From the NCBI RefSeq assembly GCF_963665995.1, contig NZ_OY762512.1:496001-560000 (forward strand): a stretch of 64,000 bases of DNA, written 5' to 3'. Shown here in pieces: positions 38,098 through 47,687 of this stretch (the first letter of the stretch is position 1; each line of letters begins with the position of its first letter). The translations under genes were made by a program, and so were the position numbers. The notes beneath the pieces were generated by a model. That model did no database searches and was not told where the DNA came from. It saw only the letters and a program-made list of their open reading frames with translations. The stretch is from Pleurocapsa sp. FMAR1 (GTDB taxonomy: Bacteria; Cyanobacteriota; Cyanobacteriia; Cyanobacteriales; Xenococcaceae).

Positions 38098-38835
38098 ATG
38101 GAAGTAGCAATATCTAGTGATTGGATCAAAGTTCCCAATCAAGAGTTAGAAATGGATGCCTATCTGGCAATACCCGAAGCATCAGGTACTTATTCTGCTG
38201 TGGTGGTGATTCAAGAAATTTTTGGCGTAAACGAACATATCCGAGATGTTACTAGAAGATTAGCCAGAGAAGGATATGTTGCGATCGCACCTGCAATCTA
38301 TCAGCGTCAAGCACCAGAATTTGAGGCAGGCTATACGGATGATGACATGAAGTTGGGCAGAAAATATAAAGAGCAAACTCAAGTCAGTGAGTTGTTAAGC
38401 GATGTTCAAGCTACAATTAAATATCTCTATACCTTGCCAGAAGTTAAACAATCAGGAGTAGGGACAATTGGCTTCTGCTTTGGTGGTCATGTAGTGTATT
38501 TAGCAGCTACCCTCAAAGATGTGGCAGCGACGGCATCTTTTTATGGCGCACAAATTGCCACCTGGTGTCCTGGAGAAGACGAACCAACTATAAATATAAC
38601 CAAAGATATTCAAGGCACAGTCTACGCCTTCTTTGGCACGGAAGATCCCTTGATTCCTAACGAACAAACAGAGCAAATAGAGGCAGAGTTGAAAAAACAA
38701 AATATTCCTCATCAGATATTTCGTTACGAGGGGGCAACTCACGGGTTTATGTGCGCTCGCCGAGAAAGCTATAGTCCTGATGCAGCTAAAGATGCTTGGA
38801 AAAAAGTGCTAGACTTGTTTAGCCAAAAACTATAA
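38098..38835 (+). CDS. Dienelactone hydrolase family protein
   Basis: The 245-residue alpha/beta hydrolase has the DLH-type nucleophile motif GFCFGGHV (Cys around residue 124), VVVIQEIFGVNEHIRDV near residue 35 (with the conserved Glu) and a C-terminal THGFMCARRESYSPDAA with the catalytic His. Members hydrolyse dienelactones or other esters; the physiological substrate in cyanobacteria is not known. I start at ATG 38098 because the upstream frame passes through a GCGAACGGTTGTTCGC repeat. No good ribosome site is visible. Confidence 0.88.
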   Translation: MEVAISSDWIKVPNQELEMDAYLAIPEASGTYSAVVVIQEIFGVNEHIRDVTRRLAREGYVAIAPAIYQRQAPEFEAGYTDDDMKLGRKYKEQTQVSELLSDVQATIKYLYTLPEVKQSGVGTIGFCFGGHVVYLAATLKDVAATASFYGAQIATWCPGEDEPTINITKDIQGTVYAFFGTEDPLIPNEQTEQIEAELKKQNIPHQIFRYEGATHGFMCARRESYSPDAAKDAWKKVLDLFSQKL

Positions 38836-38964
38836 GTAGTTTACAATTTACTCAGTTTCGTTTGTCAGATCGACATTCTAACTTATCCCGCTTATTGTGG
38901 GATATGCTTCTAGGCAATGGGGAGTTTGAACTCCTATCCGTTTATATTTACCATTCACTTTATT

Positions 38965-39960
38965 ATGTCTGATTCAACTTCTGCCCCTAAGTCTGCTCAA
39001 GCTTTCTCTATGGAAGATTTTGAGAATGCTCTCCAGGAATATGACTATGAATTTTCTAAAGGACAAAAAGTGCAGGGTACGGTAGTTCAAATTTCCTCGG
39101 AAGGGGCGTATGTTGATATTGGTGGCAAGTCTCCTGCTTTTGTACCTACCAACGAGGCTGCTTTGGGTTTCGTTGATAATTTGGCTGAAATTTTACCCGT
39201 TGGTGAAACCAAAGAATTTTTGATTATTCGTGAACAAGACTCTGAAGGACAAGTTACTCTCTCTGTTCGTCAGATGGCATTAGATCAAGCTTGGGCAGAA
39301 ATCAAAGAAATGGCAGAAACTAGTAAGTCCACTCAAATAAGGGTTACAGGGGCAAACAAAGGCGGTATAACAGGCGAAGTTATGGGTCTTAGGGCATTTA
39401 TTCCGCGATCGCACCTGCAACAACGTGATAACCTAGAGTCTCTTACGGGACAACTTCTTACCGCTACTTTTTTAGAAGTTAACCAGGAAAACAGAAAGCT
39501 AGTTTTATCTCAGCGAGACGCGATGCGCGCTGTGGCAATGAACAACATTGTCGAAGGGGCATTAATGCCAGGCAGAATAGTTAATATTAAGCCCTATGGT
39601 GTCTTTGTCGATCTCGAAGGGGCAACAGGTTTGTTACACATCAAAGAGATTAGCGGTGCGCGGATTGAATCTTTGGATACTGTGTTTACCGTAGGACAAG
39701 AAATCAAGGTGATCATCAAGCAAATTGATGAGGTGCAAAATCGGATGTCTCTTTCCATTAAAGCTTTAGAAGGATATCCAGGGGAGAATACAGAAAAACT
39801 AGAGCAGGTAATGGCAAACGCTGAGGAAAGATGGGAAAAAGCGCAAAATCCTGAACCAGAACCAAAGGAAGCTAAACAAGAAGCCCCAAAAGAAACTAAA
39901 CAAGAGTCCCAAACTCCTGAATCTAAACCACAAGAATCTGCACCAAAAGCTGAGTCTTAA
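38965..39960 (+). CDS. S1-domain ribosomal protein homologue, Rps1b type
   Basis: The 331-residue protein begins MSDSTSAPKSAQAFSMEDFE and has three S1 RNA-binding domains (about 35-105, 120-185 and 205-275; e.g. GQKVQGTVVQISSEGAYVDIGG and GRIVNIKPYGVFVDLEGATGLLH), then a Glu/Lys/Pro-rich tail of 45 residues. Cyanobacteria have two S1 proteins; the AFSMEDFExAL opening and YDYEFxKGQ match the shorter Rps1b/Nbp1 form rather than Rps1a. It binds mRNA or ribosomes. I prefer the internal ATG over the upstream one because the first 16 residues are atypical. Confidence 0.88.
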   Translation: MSDSTSAPKSAQAFSMEDFENALQEYDYEFSKGQKVQGTVVQISSEGAYVDIGGKSPAFVPTNEAALGFVDNLAEILPVGETKEFLIIREQDSEGQVTLSVRQMALDQAWAEIKEMAETSKSTQIRVTGANKGGITGEVMGLRAFIPRSHLQQRDNLESLTGQLLTATFLEVNQENRKLVLSQRDAMRAVAMNNIVEGALMPGRIVNIKPYGVFVDLEGATGLLHIKEISGARIESLDTVFTVGQEIKVIIKQIDEVQNRMSLSIKALEGYPGENTEKLEQVMANAEERWEKAQNPEPEPKEAKQEAPKETKQESQTPESKPQESAPKAES

Positions 39961-40002
39961 CTGCCCAGTACTTAAACAACCTACTTGAATAGAATTTAGT
40001 AA

Positions 40003-40602
40003 TTAGATGTCTTTCAAAAAATCTTTTTTGATCGAGGATGGACTTTCTGTGAATCCTCGATTAACATATTTGACGAATGATTCTGATTTTATGCGAGTAA
40101 GTGTTCTACTCGATTCAACGACAGCATAGTCGTTTTGTTCAATTGCATAAAAGATAATTTTATTGTCTTTCCAAATCCATAGTTCAGGAATACCAATATT
40201 TCTATAGCTTGACTTTAGGGTTTCAAGATTGCCACTACTAAAGATTACCTCCACTACTAAGTCTGGTAAATCTTTATCGAAATTGAAAGCATAAGCAAGA
40301 TCTGGTTCTCTTCCTGCCTGTCCCCATAGGTTTAATCTTGTCTGTCCAAAAGGAAAATCATCAAGATTATATTTTTCACAGTAAGCAATAATTAATCGGT
40401 CAATTACCGCAGCAATTTTTTCATGATTTCGCCCTGGGGACACAACCGTTATTTCTCCGTTGAAATAAGAAACTCGATAACCTGGATATTCTTGAGACTC
40501 AAATCTTTGGTAATCTGACCAAGTTGCTCCAGTAATAGTTAGTATCTGATCCTGTTGGCTGAATTTATGGCGATTTATTGGTAAATTTGCCGTAATTAAC
40601 AT
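40003..40602 (-). CDS. Uma2-family endonuclease-like protein
   Basis: The 199-residue protein is of the DUF820/Uma2 family, abundant in cyanobacteria, with a PD-(D/E)xK nuclease core: REPDLAYAFNF then LPDLVVEVIFSSG, followed by YRNIGIPELWIWKDNKI. The role is unknown. It is isolated between rps1b (convergent) and the arsenic operon (divergent). Another, frameshifted member lies at 46288-46834. Confidence 0.85.
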   Translation of the reverse strand: MLITANLPINRHKFSQQDQILTITGATWSDYQRFESQEYPGYRVSYFNGEITVVSPGRNHEKIAAVIDRLIIAYCEKYNLDDFPFGQTRLNLWGQAGREPDLAYAFNFDKDLPDLVVEVIFSSGNLETLKSSYRNIGIPELWIWKDNKIIFYAIEQNDYAVVESSRTLTRIKSESFVKYVNRGFTESPSSIKKDFLKDI

Positions 40603-40703
40603 GATTGAAATGCTTGTTTGATGATCTTAATTTTACGATAAGTGGCTTCATAGTGTGGAGAGCGATCGCCATAGCTTAGAACTGTTAACCTTATCTTAAT
40701 CGT

Positions 40704-40725
40704 CATATCAACTTTTTTTGATATG
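40704..40725 (+). promoter_or_regulatory. ArsR/SmtB-type operator ahead of arsB
   Basis: CATATCAA, 6 bases, TTGATATG is a perfect 8-6-8 inverted repeat and contains ATCAA-N6-TTGAT, the form bound by ArsR-type repressors. It ends 66 bases before the arsB ATG. No arsR gene is in the window, as in Synechocystis where arsR is unlinked, so control in trans is inferred. Confidence 0.7.
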
Positions 40726-40791
40726 ATGATTGTAGGCTTTTCAAATGTTGGTCATGACAAGCCACTCTGCAATCAAATTGATTTTATTTTA

Positions 40792-41931
40792 ATGAGTAAT
40801 TCTTCAATTAACTCCCAGGCAGTAAAGGCAGGGAGCCAGCTTAGTTTTTTTGAGAAGTATCTAACCTTATGGGTGACAGCCTGCATTATGGGAGGAATTA
40901 TTCTTGGAAAACTATTTCCTAGTATTGCCCAGACTTTAGATAATCTGAGCGTTTATAATGTTTCTCTGCCTATTGCCGTATGTCTCTTTTTCATGATGTA
41001 TCCCATCATGGTCAAGATTGATTTTTCCCAGGCAGTGCAGGCAGCTAAGACTCCTAAACCCGTAATCTTAACTTTAGTAATTAATTGGTTGGTTAAACCC
41101 TTTACCATGGTAACTTTTGCCCAATTTTTCCTTGGTTGGCTATTTCGCCCTTTACTCAGCGCGACAGAAACCATTAGGGGAGTCGAGGTAACCTTAGCAG
41201 ATTCTTACATTGCGGGAACAATTCTATTAGGAATCGCTCCCTGTACGGCGATGGTGTTGATGTGGGGCTATCTTTCCTACAGCAATCAGGGACACACTCT
41301 GGTAATGGTAGCGGTAAACTCTTTGGCAATGTTGTTTCTTTATGCACCTTTGGGTAAATGGCTGCTGTCGGCAAATAATTTAACTGTTCCCTGGCAGACT
41401 ATTGTTTTATCAGTGTTAATCTATGTTGGACTGCCTCTAATTGCAGGAATCTTAAGCCGTTATTTTATTTTTAAATACAAGGGCAGACAGTGGTTTGAGA
41501 CGCAGTTTTTAGAGTATCTTTCTCCAGTAGCGATCGCAGCTATGTTAATTACCTTGGTGTTACTTTTTGCTTTTAAAGGAGAGCTAATTTCTAAGAACCC
41601 TTTGCATATACTGTTGATTGCCATTCCTCTGTTTTTACAAACTACCTTTATCTTCTTCATTACTTATGTGGCAGCCCTAAAGCTGGGCTTAACTTACGAA
41701 GATGCTGCCCCTGCTGCCTTAATTGGTGCGAGTAATCATTTTGAAGTTGCGATCGCTACTGCCATAATTTTATTTGGCTTAAATTCTGGCGCAGCTTTAG
41801 CCACCGTTGTCGGCGTGTTAATTGAAGTTCCTTTGATGCTGATGCTGGTTGAGTTTTGCAAAAAAACTGCTTTTTGGTTTCCTCGTCAGCCAGAAAAAGC
41901 AACTTTGTTAGATCCTAGATGTTGTAAGTAG
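40792..41931 (+). CDS. arsB: ACR3-family arsenite efflux permease
   Basis: This 379-residue membrane protein with ten helices exports As(III). The conserved Cys is in [16 protein letters not shown], and [14 protein letters not shown] is the family signature near helix 9. I start at MSNSSINSQ (40792), since the frame upstream passes through the operator region. It is first in arsB-arsH-arsC; arsH begins 8 bases after its stop. In the Synechocystis literature the ACR3-type pump of this operon is called ArsB. Confidence 0.94.
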   Translation: MSNSSINSQAVKAGSQLSFFEKYLTLWVTACIMGGIILGKLFPSIAQTLDNLSVYNVSLPIAVCLFFMMYPIMVKIDFSQAVQAAKTPKPVILTLVINWLVKPFTMVTFAQFFLGWLFRPLLSATETIRGVEVTLADSYIAGTILLGIAPCTAMVLMWGYLSYSNQGHTLVMVAVNSLAMLFLYAPLGKWLLSANNLTVPWQTIVLSVLIYVGLPLIAGILSRYFIFKYKGRQWFETQFLEYLSPVAIAAMLITLVLLFAFKGELISKNPLHILLIAIPLFLQTTFIFFITYVAALKLGLTYEDAAPAALIGASNHFEVAIATAIILFGLNSGAALATVVGVLIEVPLMLMLVEFCKKTAFWFPRQPEKATLLDPRCCK

Positions 41932-41938
41932 CAAGCAA

Positions 41939-42556
41939 ATGTCAGATTTTAATCATCCACCGAGAATATTATTTTTATATGGCTCACTGCGAGAACGCTC
42001 CTATAGCCGTCTAGTAGCTGAGGAAGCTGCCAGAATCATTGCAGATATGGGTGCAGAAGTGAAATTTTACGATCCCCGTGAACTTCCCTTAAGAGGGCAA
42101 GTAGATGAAACTCACCCAAAAGTTCAGGAATTGCGAGATCTAAGTCTTTGGTCTGAGGGTCAGGTTTGGTCTTCTCCTGAAATGCACGGTAACATTACAG
42201 GAATTTTGAAAAATCAAATTGATTGGATACCTTTAAATATCGGTTCGGTTCGTCCAACTCAAGGAAAAACTTTAGCTGTGATGCAGGTTAGCGGAGGTTC
42301 ACAGTCTTTTAATGCAGTCAATACTTTAAGAATTTTAGGGCGATGGATGCGGATGTTTACTATTCCTAATCAATCTTCAGTCGCCAAAGCCTATCAGGAG
42401 TTTAACGAAGACGGAACGATGAAAGACTCGGCATATCGCGATCGCGTAATAGACGTAATGGAAGAACTTTATAAGTTTACTCTCTTATTGCGAGATCGGG
42501 TTGATTACCTTAGCGATCGCCACAGCGAAAGAAAAGCAAAAGCTATTAATAAATAA
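41939..42556 (+). CDS. arsH: ArsH NADPH-dependent FMN reductase / organoarsenical oxidase
   Basis: The 205-residue flavodoxin-like protein has the ArsH hallmark [22 protein letters not shown] (FMN loop), [11 protein letters not shown], the [19 protein letters not shown] segment and a [13 protein letters not shown] loop. ArsH oxidises trivalent organoarsenicals and reduces quinones or metals. It is the second gene of the arsBHC operon, with 12 bases to arsC. Confidence 0.95.
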   Translation: MSDFNHPPRILFLYGSLRERSYSRLVAEEAARIIADMGAEVKFYDPRELPLRGQVDETHPKVQELRDLSLWSEGQVWSSPEMHGNITGILKNQIDWIPLNIGSVRPTQGKTLAVMQVSGGSQSFNAVNTLRILGRWMRMFTIPNQSSVAKAYQEFNEDGTMKDSAYRDRVIDVMEELYKFTLLLRDRVDYLSDRHSERKAKAINK

Positions 42557-42568
42557 CAACTAAAATCA

Positions 42569-42976
42569 ATGAAGAAAATAATGTTTGTCTGCCGTCGCAA
42601 TTCCTGTAGATCGCAAATGGCAGAAGGATTTGCCAAAATTTTAGGCAAGGGAAAAGTAGAAGTTGCTTCTTCGGGTTTAGAAGCTAGTCGAGTTCATCCC
42701 ACTGCTATTGGGGTGATGTCTAAAGTAGGGATCGATATCAGCGATCAGACTTCTAATGCTTTGAGTAATTTTAATGCAGTCGATTATAATGCGGTAATTT
42801 CCATGTGTGGCTGTGGCACAACCTTACCTTCTGAGTGGATAACCCAAGAAATTTTTGAGGACTGGGATTTGGACGATCCTGATGGACAACCTATAGAGAC
42901 TTTTCATCGCGTTAGGGATGAGATCGAGCAACGAGTGTCAAAGTTAATTGATTCCCTATTTTTGAAAAAAAGTTAA
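42569..42976 (+). CDS. arsC: Arsenate reductase, LMW-phosphatase fold (Synechocystis type)
   Basis: It reduces As(V) to As(III) for export by ArsB. The 135-residue protein has the P-loop VCRRNSCRSQMAEG with Cys8, Cys13 and Arg14, and the Cys pair in SMCGCGTTLP (about 80-82) used in the thiol relay of the glutathione/glutaredoxin-dependent cyanobacterial enzyme. It is the last gene of the operon. A GCGATCGC octamer directly follows. Confidence 0.94.
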   Translation: MKKIMFVCRRNSCRSQMAEGFAKILGKGKVEVASSGLEASRVHPTAIGVMSKVGIDISDQTSNALSNFNAVDYNAVISMCGCGTTLPSEWITQEIFEDWDLDDPDGQPIETFHRVRDEIEQRVSKLIDSLFLKKS

Positions 42977-43039
42977 AAGCGATCGCCGTAAAAGTTAAAG
43001 GAATTGTTTAAATTAGAGTGAGTTCACAACTAAAGAAAA

Positions 43040-46000
43040 TTAGTTTGATACCTGTAAAGTTGAACCTTTATCTCCTTTGTAGACTTCAATCCTGGTTTGA
43101 AATGCCTCTTTAAACTGGGGCATATGAGTTACGGTTAGGATACAGGCAAAATCTGAGGCGATCGCATTTATTGCCCCTACTAGTCGGCTACAGCCTTCAG
43201 CATCCTGTGTGCCAAAACCTTCATCTACAATCAGCATTTGTAGAGATGTGCCTGAGCGTTGAGCCAGCAGTTTGGCTAGGGCTAAGCGAATAGAAAAGTT
43301 AATCCGAAATGCCTCCCCGCCAGAATAGGTTTCATAGGCACGAGTGCCACTGGCATCGGCGATCAAAATATCCAAGGTATCAATCAGCTTAGTTTTTTTC
43401 TTAGATGTTCCTTTGCTAGCTCGTTGAGTCAGAAACTGGACATGAAATTGGTTACCCGTTAATCTGGCTAAAATTTGGTTGGCTTCGGCTTCTAGCTGGG
43501 GCAAGATGTTTTCAATGGTTAATGCCTGAATTCCGTTTTTACCAAAAGCTTGAGTCAATTCTTGATAGATGCGATATTGTTTTTCGTTTTCTTTGAGTTG
43601 TTTTTCTGCATCTTGATGTTGGACTTGTAAATTGTCTAGCTGAGTTAAAGATTGTTGTAGTCTACCGCTACGAGAAATTAGTTCATCTAGCTGTTGACGG
43701 CGTTGATAAATTTGTAGATCTAAAGCCTGTATTTCCTGACGCTTATCGGCAATGTTTTCTTTTTGAGCCAGATGATATTCTAGTTGTGATTGGCTACTTT
43801 GCTTACTCTCTAGCCTTTGTCGTAATAGCTGTTCTAGTTCAGCTAGCTTGCTTTGCAGTTGAGGATAATCCTGCTGTGCTTTGAGTAGTTCTTGGTGTTT
43901 TAGCTGCCAAGATTGAGACTGTCTGAGGGAAGTTAATAAGTTTTGGTGAGTATGGCGATCGTATCCTAATTCTTGGATCTGTTGCTCTAGAGAATTAATT
44001 TGCTGCTGGATATCGGAATTGACGTACAGTTTTTCTAGGGTGGTTTGAAGATCGCTGAGTTCTTTGAGTAGCTGGGGTTTTTGTGCGTCTAATTTTCCTT
44101 GACGTTTTTTTGCATCTTCAATTTTTGCCTGTTTTATTTCTGCCCAACGTAAGCTATTTACTTCTCCTCGAACAAGAGCATGGGTTTTTTCGTCGTAACT
44201 AAGAGTTTCCAGCTTTTGGTCTACCTGCTGAATTTCCGTCTTCAACTCTACGGCATAGTAACCGTTTTTGAGAGATGCTTCCAGATTTTGTTGTTCTTCT
44301 TGAATAGTCTGTAGCTGTTCATAAATTGCTTCTATGGCTTCTAGTTGAGCTTCTAGCTGTCCATATTGCTGTTGTAAAGAATCGTAAGGAGAAATCTGGC
44401 GATCTATCTCATGATATTCTTGAATTAACAACTGTATTTCACGATCGCAAGTGGATAGCTGTTCTCTAATTACCCAGATTTGTTCTTTGATCTCTTGCTG
44501 TTGCTTTTGGGTTTTGCCGACTACCTGATGCAGATGATGTTCATCTAATTCGCGATCGCACAAAGGGCAGGTGGCATCTGGGTTAGCCAGCATCTGTATT
44601 TTTTGCTGAAGCTCATGTAGCTGTCTTTCATAAATGCGTTGATTTTCCTGTAATTTAGTCTGAAACTCTCTTCTCTCTGTGCCTTTTTCTTTGACTCTAT
44701 TCTGATATATGCGTTTTTTATTTAATTCCTCAATTTGAGCATCAACAGTCAATAGCTGATTGCGCTTTTCAGGCACTTGTTCAATATCTAACGTCAGCTT
44801 TTGGGTAGAATACTGGATTTGTTCTAGCTTGGCTGAGAGTTTGGCTTCCTCGCGGTTTATTTGTGTCTGTAAGTCGTTTTTTTGCTTAATTAAAGGAGAA
44901 ATATACTGCTGAATTTGGTCTAGTTCTGCTAGCTGTTTACGGCTTGCTTCTAGCTTGATTAACGCCGATTCTACGTCTTGAGTTTTAGTCAGAACTTTGG
45001 TTATTTCCTGTTCTTGTTGTTCAATACTTTCAATGCGAGTTTGAATCTGATTGATTTGTAGATTTAACTGGTTTTTTTGCTTTTCCAACTGCTTTTCTTG
45101 CTGTTGTTTTTGCTGTTGAGTTTCTTGGTGAATGGCAAACTTACCCGACAGTTCATTTTCTTGATTTTGCCAGCTTAATAGCTGATTGTAACCTGTAGTT
45201 ATTTCCGCTTCTTGTTTAATTAAGCTATCTAGAGATGCTAATTGTCCTTGAAGAGCGTTAATATCTTTAGTAGCGCGATCGCAATCTTGGGTTAAATTTT
45301 GATACTGGGTTTGTTGAAAGGCTAGTTGTTTTTCCCAATTGAGTCGCTGATATTCGACTGCCTTAAATTGCTCAAGCTTAGTGCGATCGCTATCTTGAAT
45401 AGCTTGTAATTGAGTTAATTCTTGCTTTAACTGACTCAAATCATCAACAATCTCTTTTCTTTGGGCTAATTTTTCCACTATCGGCTCTAGACTTTGCTTT
45501 AGCTGTTCTATCTTGCCTTTATATTCTTTTGCCGTATCTTTAGCTTTTACCGCTAGCTCTTCATAGCGGTCTAGCTTTAACAAATCTGCTAGTATTTGTT
45601 TACGCTCATTGGGACGACGCAACATAAACTCATCTGCTCTTCCCTGACGCAAGTATGCAGAGTTGGTAAAGGTATCATAATCTAATTTCAAACAGGAAAT
45701 AATTTCATCTTGGGTAGCTCGTAACCCTTTTGCTGTCAGAGTGCGAAAATTACCAGCCTTTGTTTCTACCTGAAATTCCAACGAACTGCTTTTGCCTCTA
45801 GTACGAGATCTAATCACCCGATAAGTTTGCTTGTTGCAGCTAAAATCAAAATCAACGCGGACATTATTACCACCGCTATGAATTACATCATCTTCTGTTC
45901 CTGTACGGCTTTTACCCCAAATTACCCAGGTGATTGCTTCTAAAAGTGATGATTTTCCTGCACCATTGGCACCACAAATACAGGCAGTATGTAAGCCTCT

Positions 46001-46063
46001 AAAGTCTAAAGAAGCATCTCGGTAACTCAGAAAGTTTTTTAAGGTTAGCTGCAACGGAATCAT
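43040..46063 (-). CDS. sbcC: SbcC-type exonuclease ATPase
   Basis: The 1007-residue SMC-like protein has Walker A CGANGAGKSSLLEAI (about 33-47), two long coiled coils, a central zinc hook CPLC (about 513-516), and at the C-terminus the ABC signature ETYSGGEAFRINFSIRLALA and Walker B LQMLIVDEGFGTQD. It partners with the SbcD nuclease to cut DNA hairpins and broken ends. No sbcD is adjacent. SbcCD attacks long palindromes, which is of interest in a region so rich in short ones. Confidence 0.95.
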   Translation of the reverse strand: MIPLQLTLKNFLSYRDASLDFRGLHTACICGANGAGKSSLLEAITWVIWGKSRTGTEDDVIHSGGNNVRVDFDFSCNKQTYRVIRSRTRGKSSSLEFQVETKAGNFRTLTAKGLRATQDEIISCLKLDYDTFTNSAYLRQGRADEFMLRRPNERKQILADLLKLDRYEELAVKAKDTAKEYKGKIEQLKQSLEPIVEKLAQRKEIVDDLSQLKQELTQLQAIQDSDRTKLEQFKAVEYQRLNWEKQLAFQQTQYQNLTQDCDRATKDINALQGQLASLDSLIKQEAEITTGYNQLLSWQNQENELSGKFAIHQETQQQKQQQEKQLEKQKNQLNLQINQIQTRIESIEQQEQEITKVLTKTQDVESALIKLEASRKQLAELDQIQQYISPLIKQKNDLQTQINREEAKLSAKLEQIQYSTQKLTLDIEQVPEKRNQLLTVDAQIEELNKKRIYQNRVKEKGTERREFQTKLQENQRIYERQLHELQQKIQMLANPDATCPLCDRELDEHHLHQVVGKTQKQQQEIKEQIWVIREQLSTCDREIQLLIQEYHEIDRQISPYDSLQQQYGQLEAQLEAIEAIYEQLQTIQEEQQNLEASLKNGYYAVELKTEIQQVDQKLETLSYDEKTHALVRGEVNSLRWAEIKQAKIEDAKKRQGKLDAQKPQLLKELSDLQTTLEKLYVNSDIQQQINSLEQQIQELGYDRHTHQNLLTSLRQSQSWQLKHQELLKAQQDYPQLQSKLAELEQLLRQRLESKQSSQSQLEYHLAQKENIADKRQEIQALDLQIYQRRQQLDELISRSGRLQQSLTQLDNLQVQHQDAEKQLKENEKQYRIYQELTQAFGKNGIQALTIENILPQLEAEANQILARLTGNQFHVQFLTQRASKGTSKKKTKLIDTLDILIADASGTRAYETYSGGEAFRINFSIRLALAKLLAQRSGTSLQMLIVDEGFGTQDAEGCSRLVGAINAIASDFACILTVTHMPQFKEAFQTRIEVYKGDKGSTLQVSN

Positions 46064-46287
46064 ATTCTAAACATCGAAGCACTGAGCATCGAAGCACTTT
46101 TGGTTTCAAGGCAAATGACCAATGATAAATAATAGATGCCAAATGATAAGACATAATTCTATTTAGTATCCTTACACTAATTTTTAGCCAATGGGCTTAA
46201 AACTCGCGAATTTTAGCCTTTTAGCCTAGAATTACATAAAAATTAACAAAGCGCGACTGTAATCTTTCTTTTTTATCAAGCAAAAAT

Positions 46288-46834
46288 TTACTTTTCAAAT
46301 AATTTTGCCACTGATATTTCGAGATCTTGAAAAGCAATTGGTTTGACTATTCCTGCTGATAACTTTAATTGAACATGATAAGTACCGTTTTCAGGCTGAG
46401 TAAAAACAGTCAACTCTTGCTTTTTGATATTTAACACCCAATATTCCTGAATATTTTCTAGAGCATAAATCTCTTTCTTTTTGCTCAAATCATAAGCTAA
46501 AGTTGTATCAGCAATTTCTATTAACCAAAAAATATCTTGAGGAGTAGGATGATTCTGAAAGTATTTGCTTCTAGGTAGTTTGACGATAGCGATATCTGGT
46601 TCGGGTTCGGAGTTGGAGAGAATAATCGGATGTGCCTCTCGAATCCAGGCTTTACCCACAAGCACTTGACGCAGGTAATCAGCTATAGTTCCGCTCCCCA
46701 GCAGCATGAATCGCACCTTCAGGACTCATCTCTACTAATTCCCCATCAATTAATTGAATATGGCGATCGCCTAAAATCCCAGCTTCAATCATTTTATGAT
46801 AATCAGCGATCGACCATTTTGCTAAAGTCACCAT
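46288..46834 (-). pseudogene. Uma2-family protein with a frameshift
   Basis: ATG 46834 opens MVTLAKWSIADYHKMIEAG... and reads to MSPEGAIHA. Just after, near 46700, the sense passes to another frame (GSGTIADYLRQVLVGKAWIREAHPIILSNSEPEPDIAI) and continues to 46288. In Uma2 proteins these two stretches are continuous. A one-base change in or near a GGGG run near the junction would explain it. Either the gene is dead or the base is a sequencing error. Confidence 0.75.
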
Positions 46835-46876
46835 GATGTCGTTGTTGCTTACAATCTATATCTATAATATTGCACT

Positions 46877-47671
46877 ATGATTAAGCAAAACATAAGCTTA
46901 ATCATAGTGCTAACAGGAATTAATCAAGGCAATGCTTTGATAGTAGGAGCAAGTCAGGGTATCGGTTTAGGATTTGTTCAGTATTTGTTGCAGCAAGAGA
47001 ATATTGCTAAGATTTACGCCACTTATCGACAAAAAGAAACTGCTAACGAATTATTGGCATTGAAAATAGAGTTTGGCGATCGCCTAGAATGTTTACAGGT
47101 TGATGTCACTATAGAATCAGATATTGCAGCAGCAGCAGCACACATAAAAGAATCTAGTAAACGACTACATTTAGCTATTTACTGTGTTGGAGTACTCCAT
47201 GAAGAAGATTTAACCCCAGAAAAAAGCCTAAGACAAATCGACCCTGAGAATTTGCTTTATTCTTTTCAGGTTAATAGTATTGGGGCGGTATTGCTAGCTA
47301 AACATTTAATGCCTTTATTTAAGAAGGGCGAACCCAGTGTTTTTGCCAGTGTTTCCGCCAAAGTCGGCAGTATTGGCGATAATCGCTTAGGAGGTTGGTA
47401 TGGCTACCGCGCCTCTAAAGCAGCATTAAATATGTTTCTGAAAACTACGGCGATCGAGTACAGTCGTAGATGCCCTCAAACTATCGTTCTGGCTTTACAT
47501 CCAGGTACTACTGATACCAGACTGTCTCAGCCATTTCAAAAAAATGTCCCTCCAGGTAAACTTTTTGCTGTAGAACATACGGTTAACCTGTTATCAAAAG
47601 TAATTCAACAAGCGAATATTAAAGATAGTGGTAAATTCTTTTCTTGGGATGGTAGTGAATTACCCTGGTAA
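46877..47671 (+). CDS. Short-chain dehydrogenase/reductase (C-factor-like)
   Basis: The 264-residue SDR has the nucleotide loop IVGASQGIGLGFVQYLL (about residue 23), AIYCVGVLHEE in place of NNAG, a Ser-containing VFASVSAKVGSIG and the catalytic YGYRASKAALNMF (YxxxK). The C-terminal sequence LHPGTTDTRLSQPF and GKFFSWDGSELPW match CsgA/C-factor-like SDRs. The first 18 residues are hydrophobic and may be an extension, the true start possibly being later. Its substrate is unknown. The third palindrome cluster starts about 20 bases after the stop. Confidence 0.88.
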   Translation: MIKQNISLIIVLTGINQGNALIVGASQGIGLGFVQYLLQQENIAKIYATYRQKETANELLALKIEFGDRLECLQVDVTIESDIAAAAAHIKESSKRLHLAIYCVGVLHEEDLTPEKSLRQIDPENLLYSFQVNSIGAVLLAKHLMPLFKKGEPSVFASVSAKVGSIGDNRLGGWYGYRASKAALNMFLKTTAIEYSRRCPQTIVLALHPGTTDTRLSQPFQKNVPPGKLFAVEHTVNLLSKVIQQANIKDSGKFFSWDGSELPW

Positions 47672-47687
47672 CTTTAAATCAATTATC

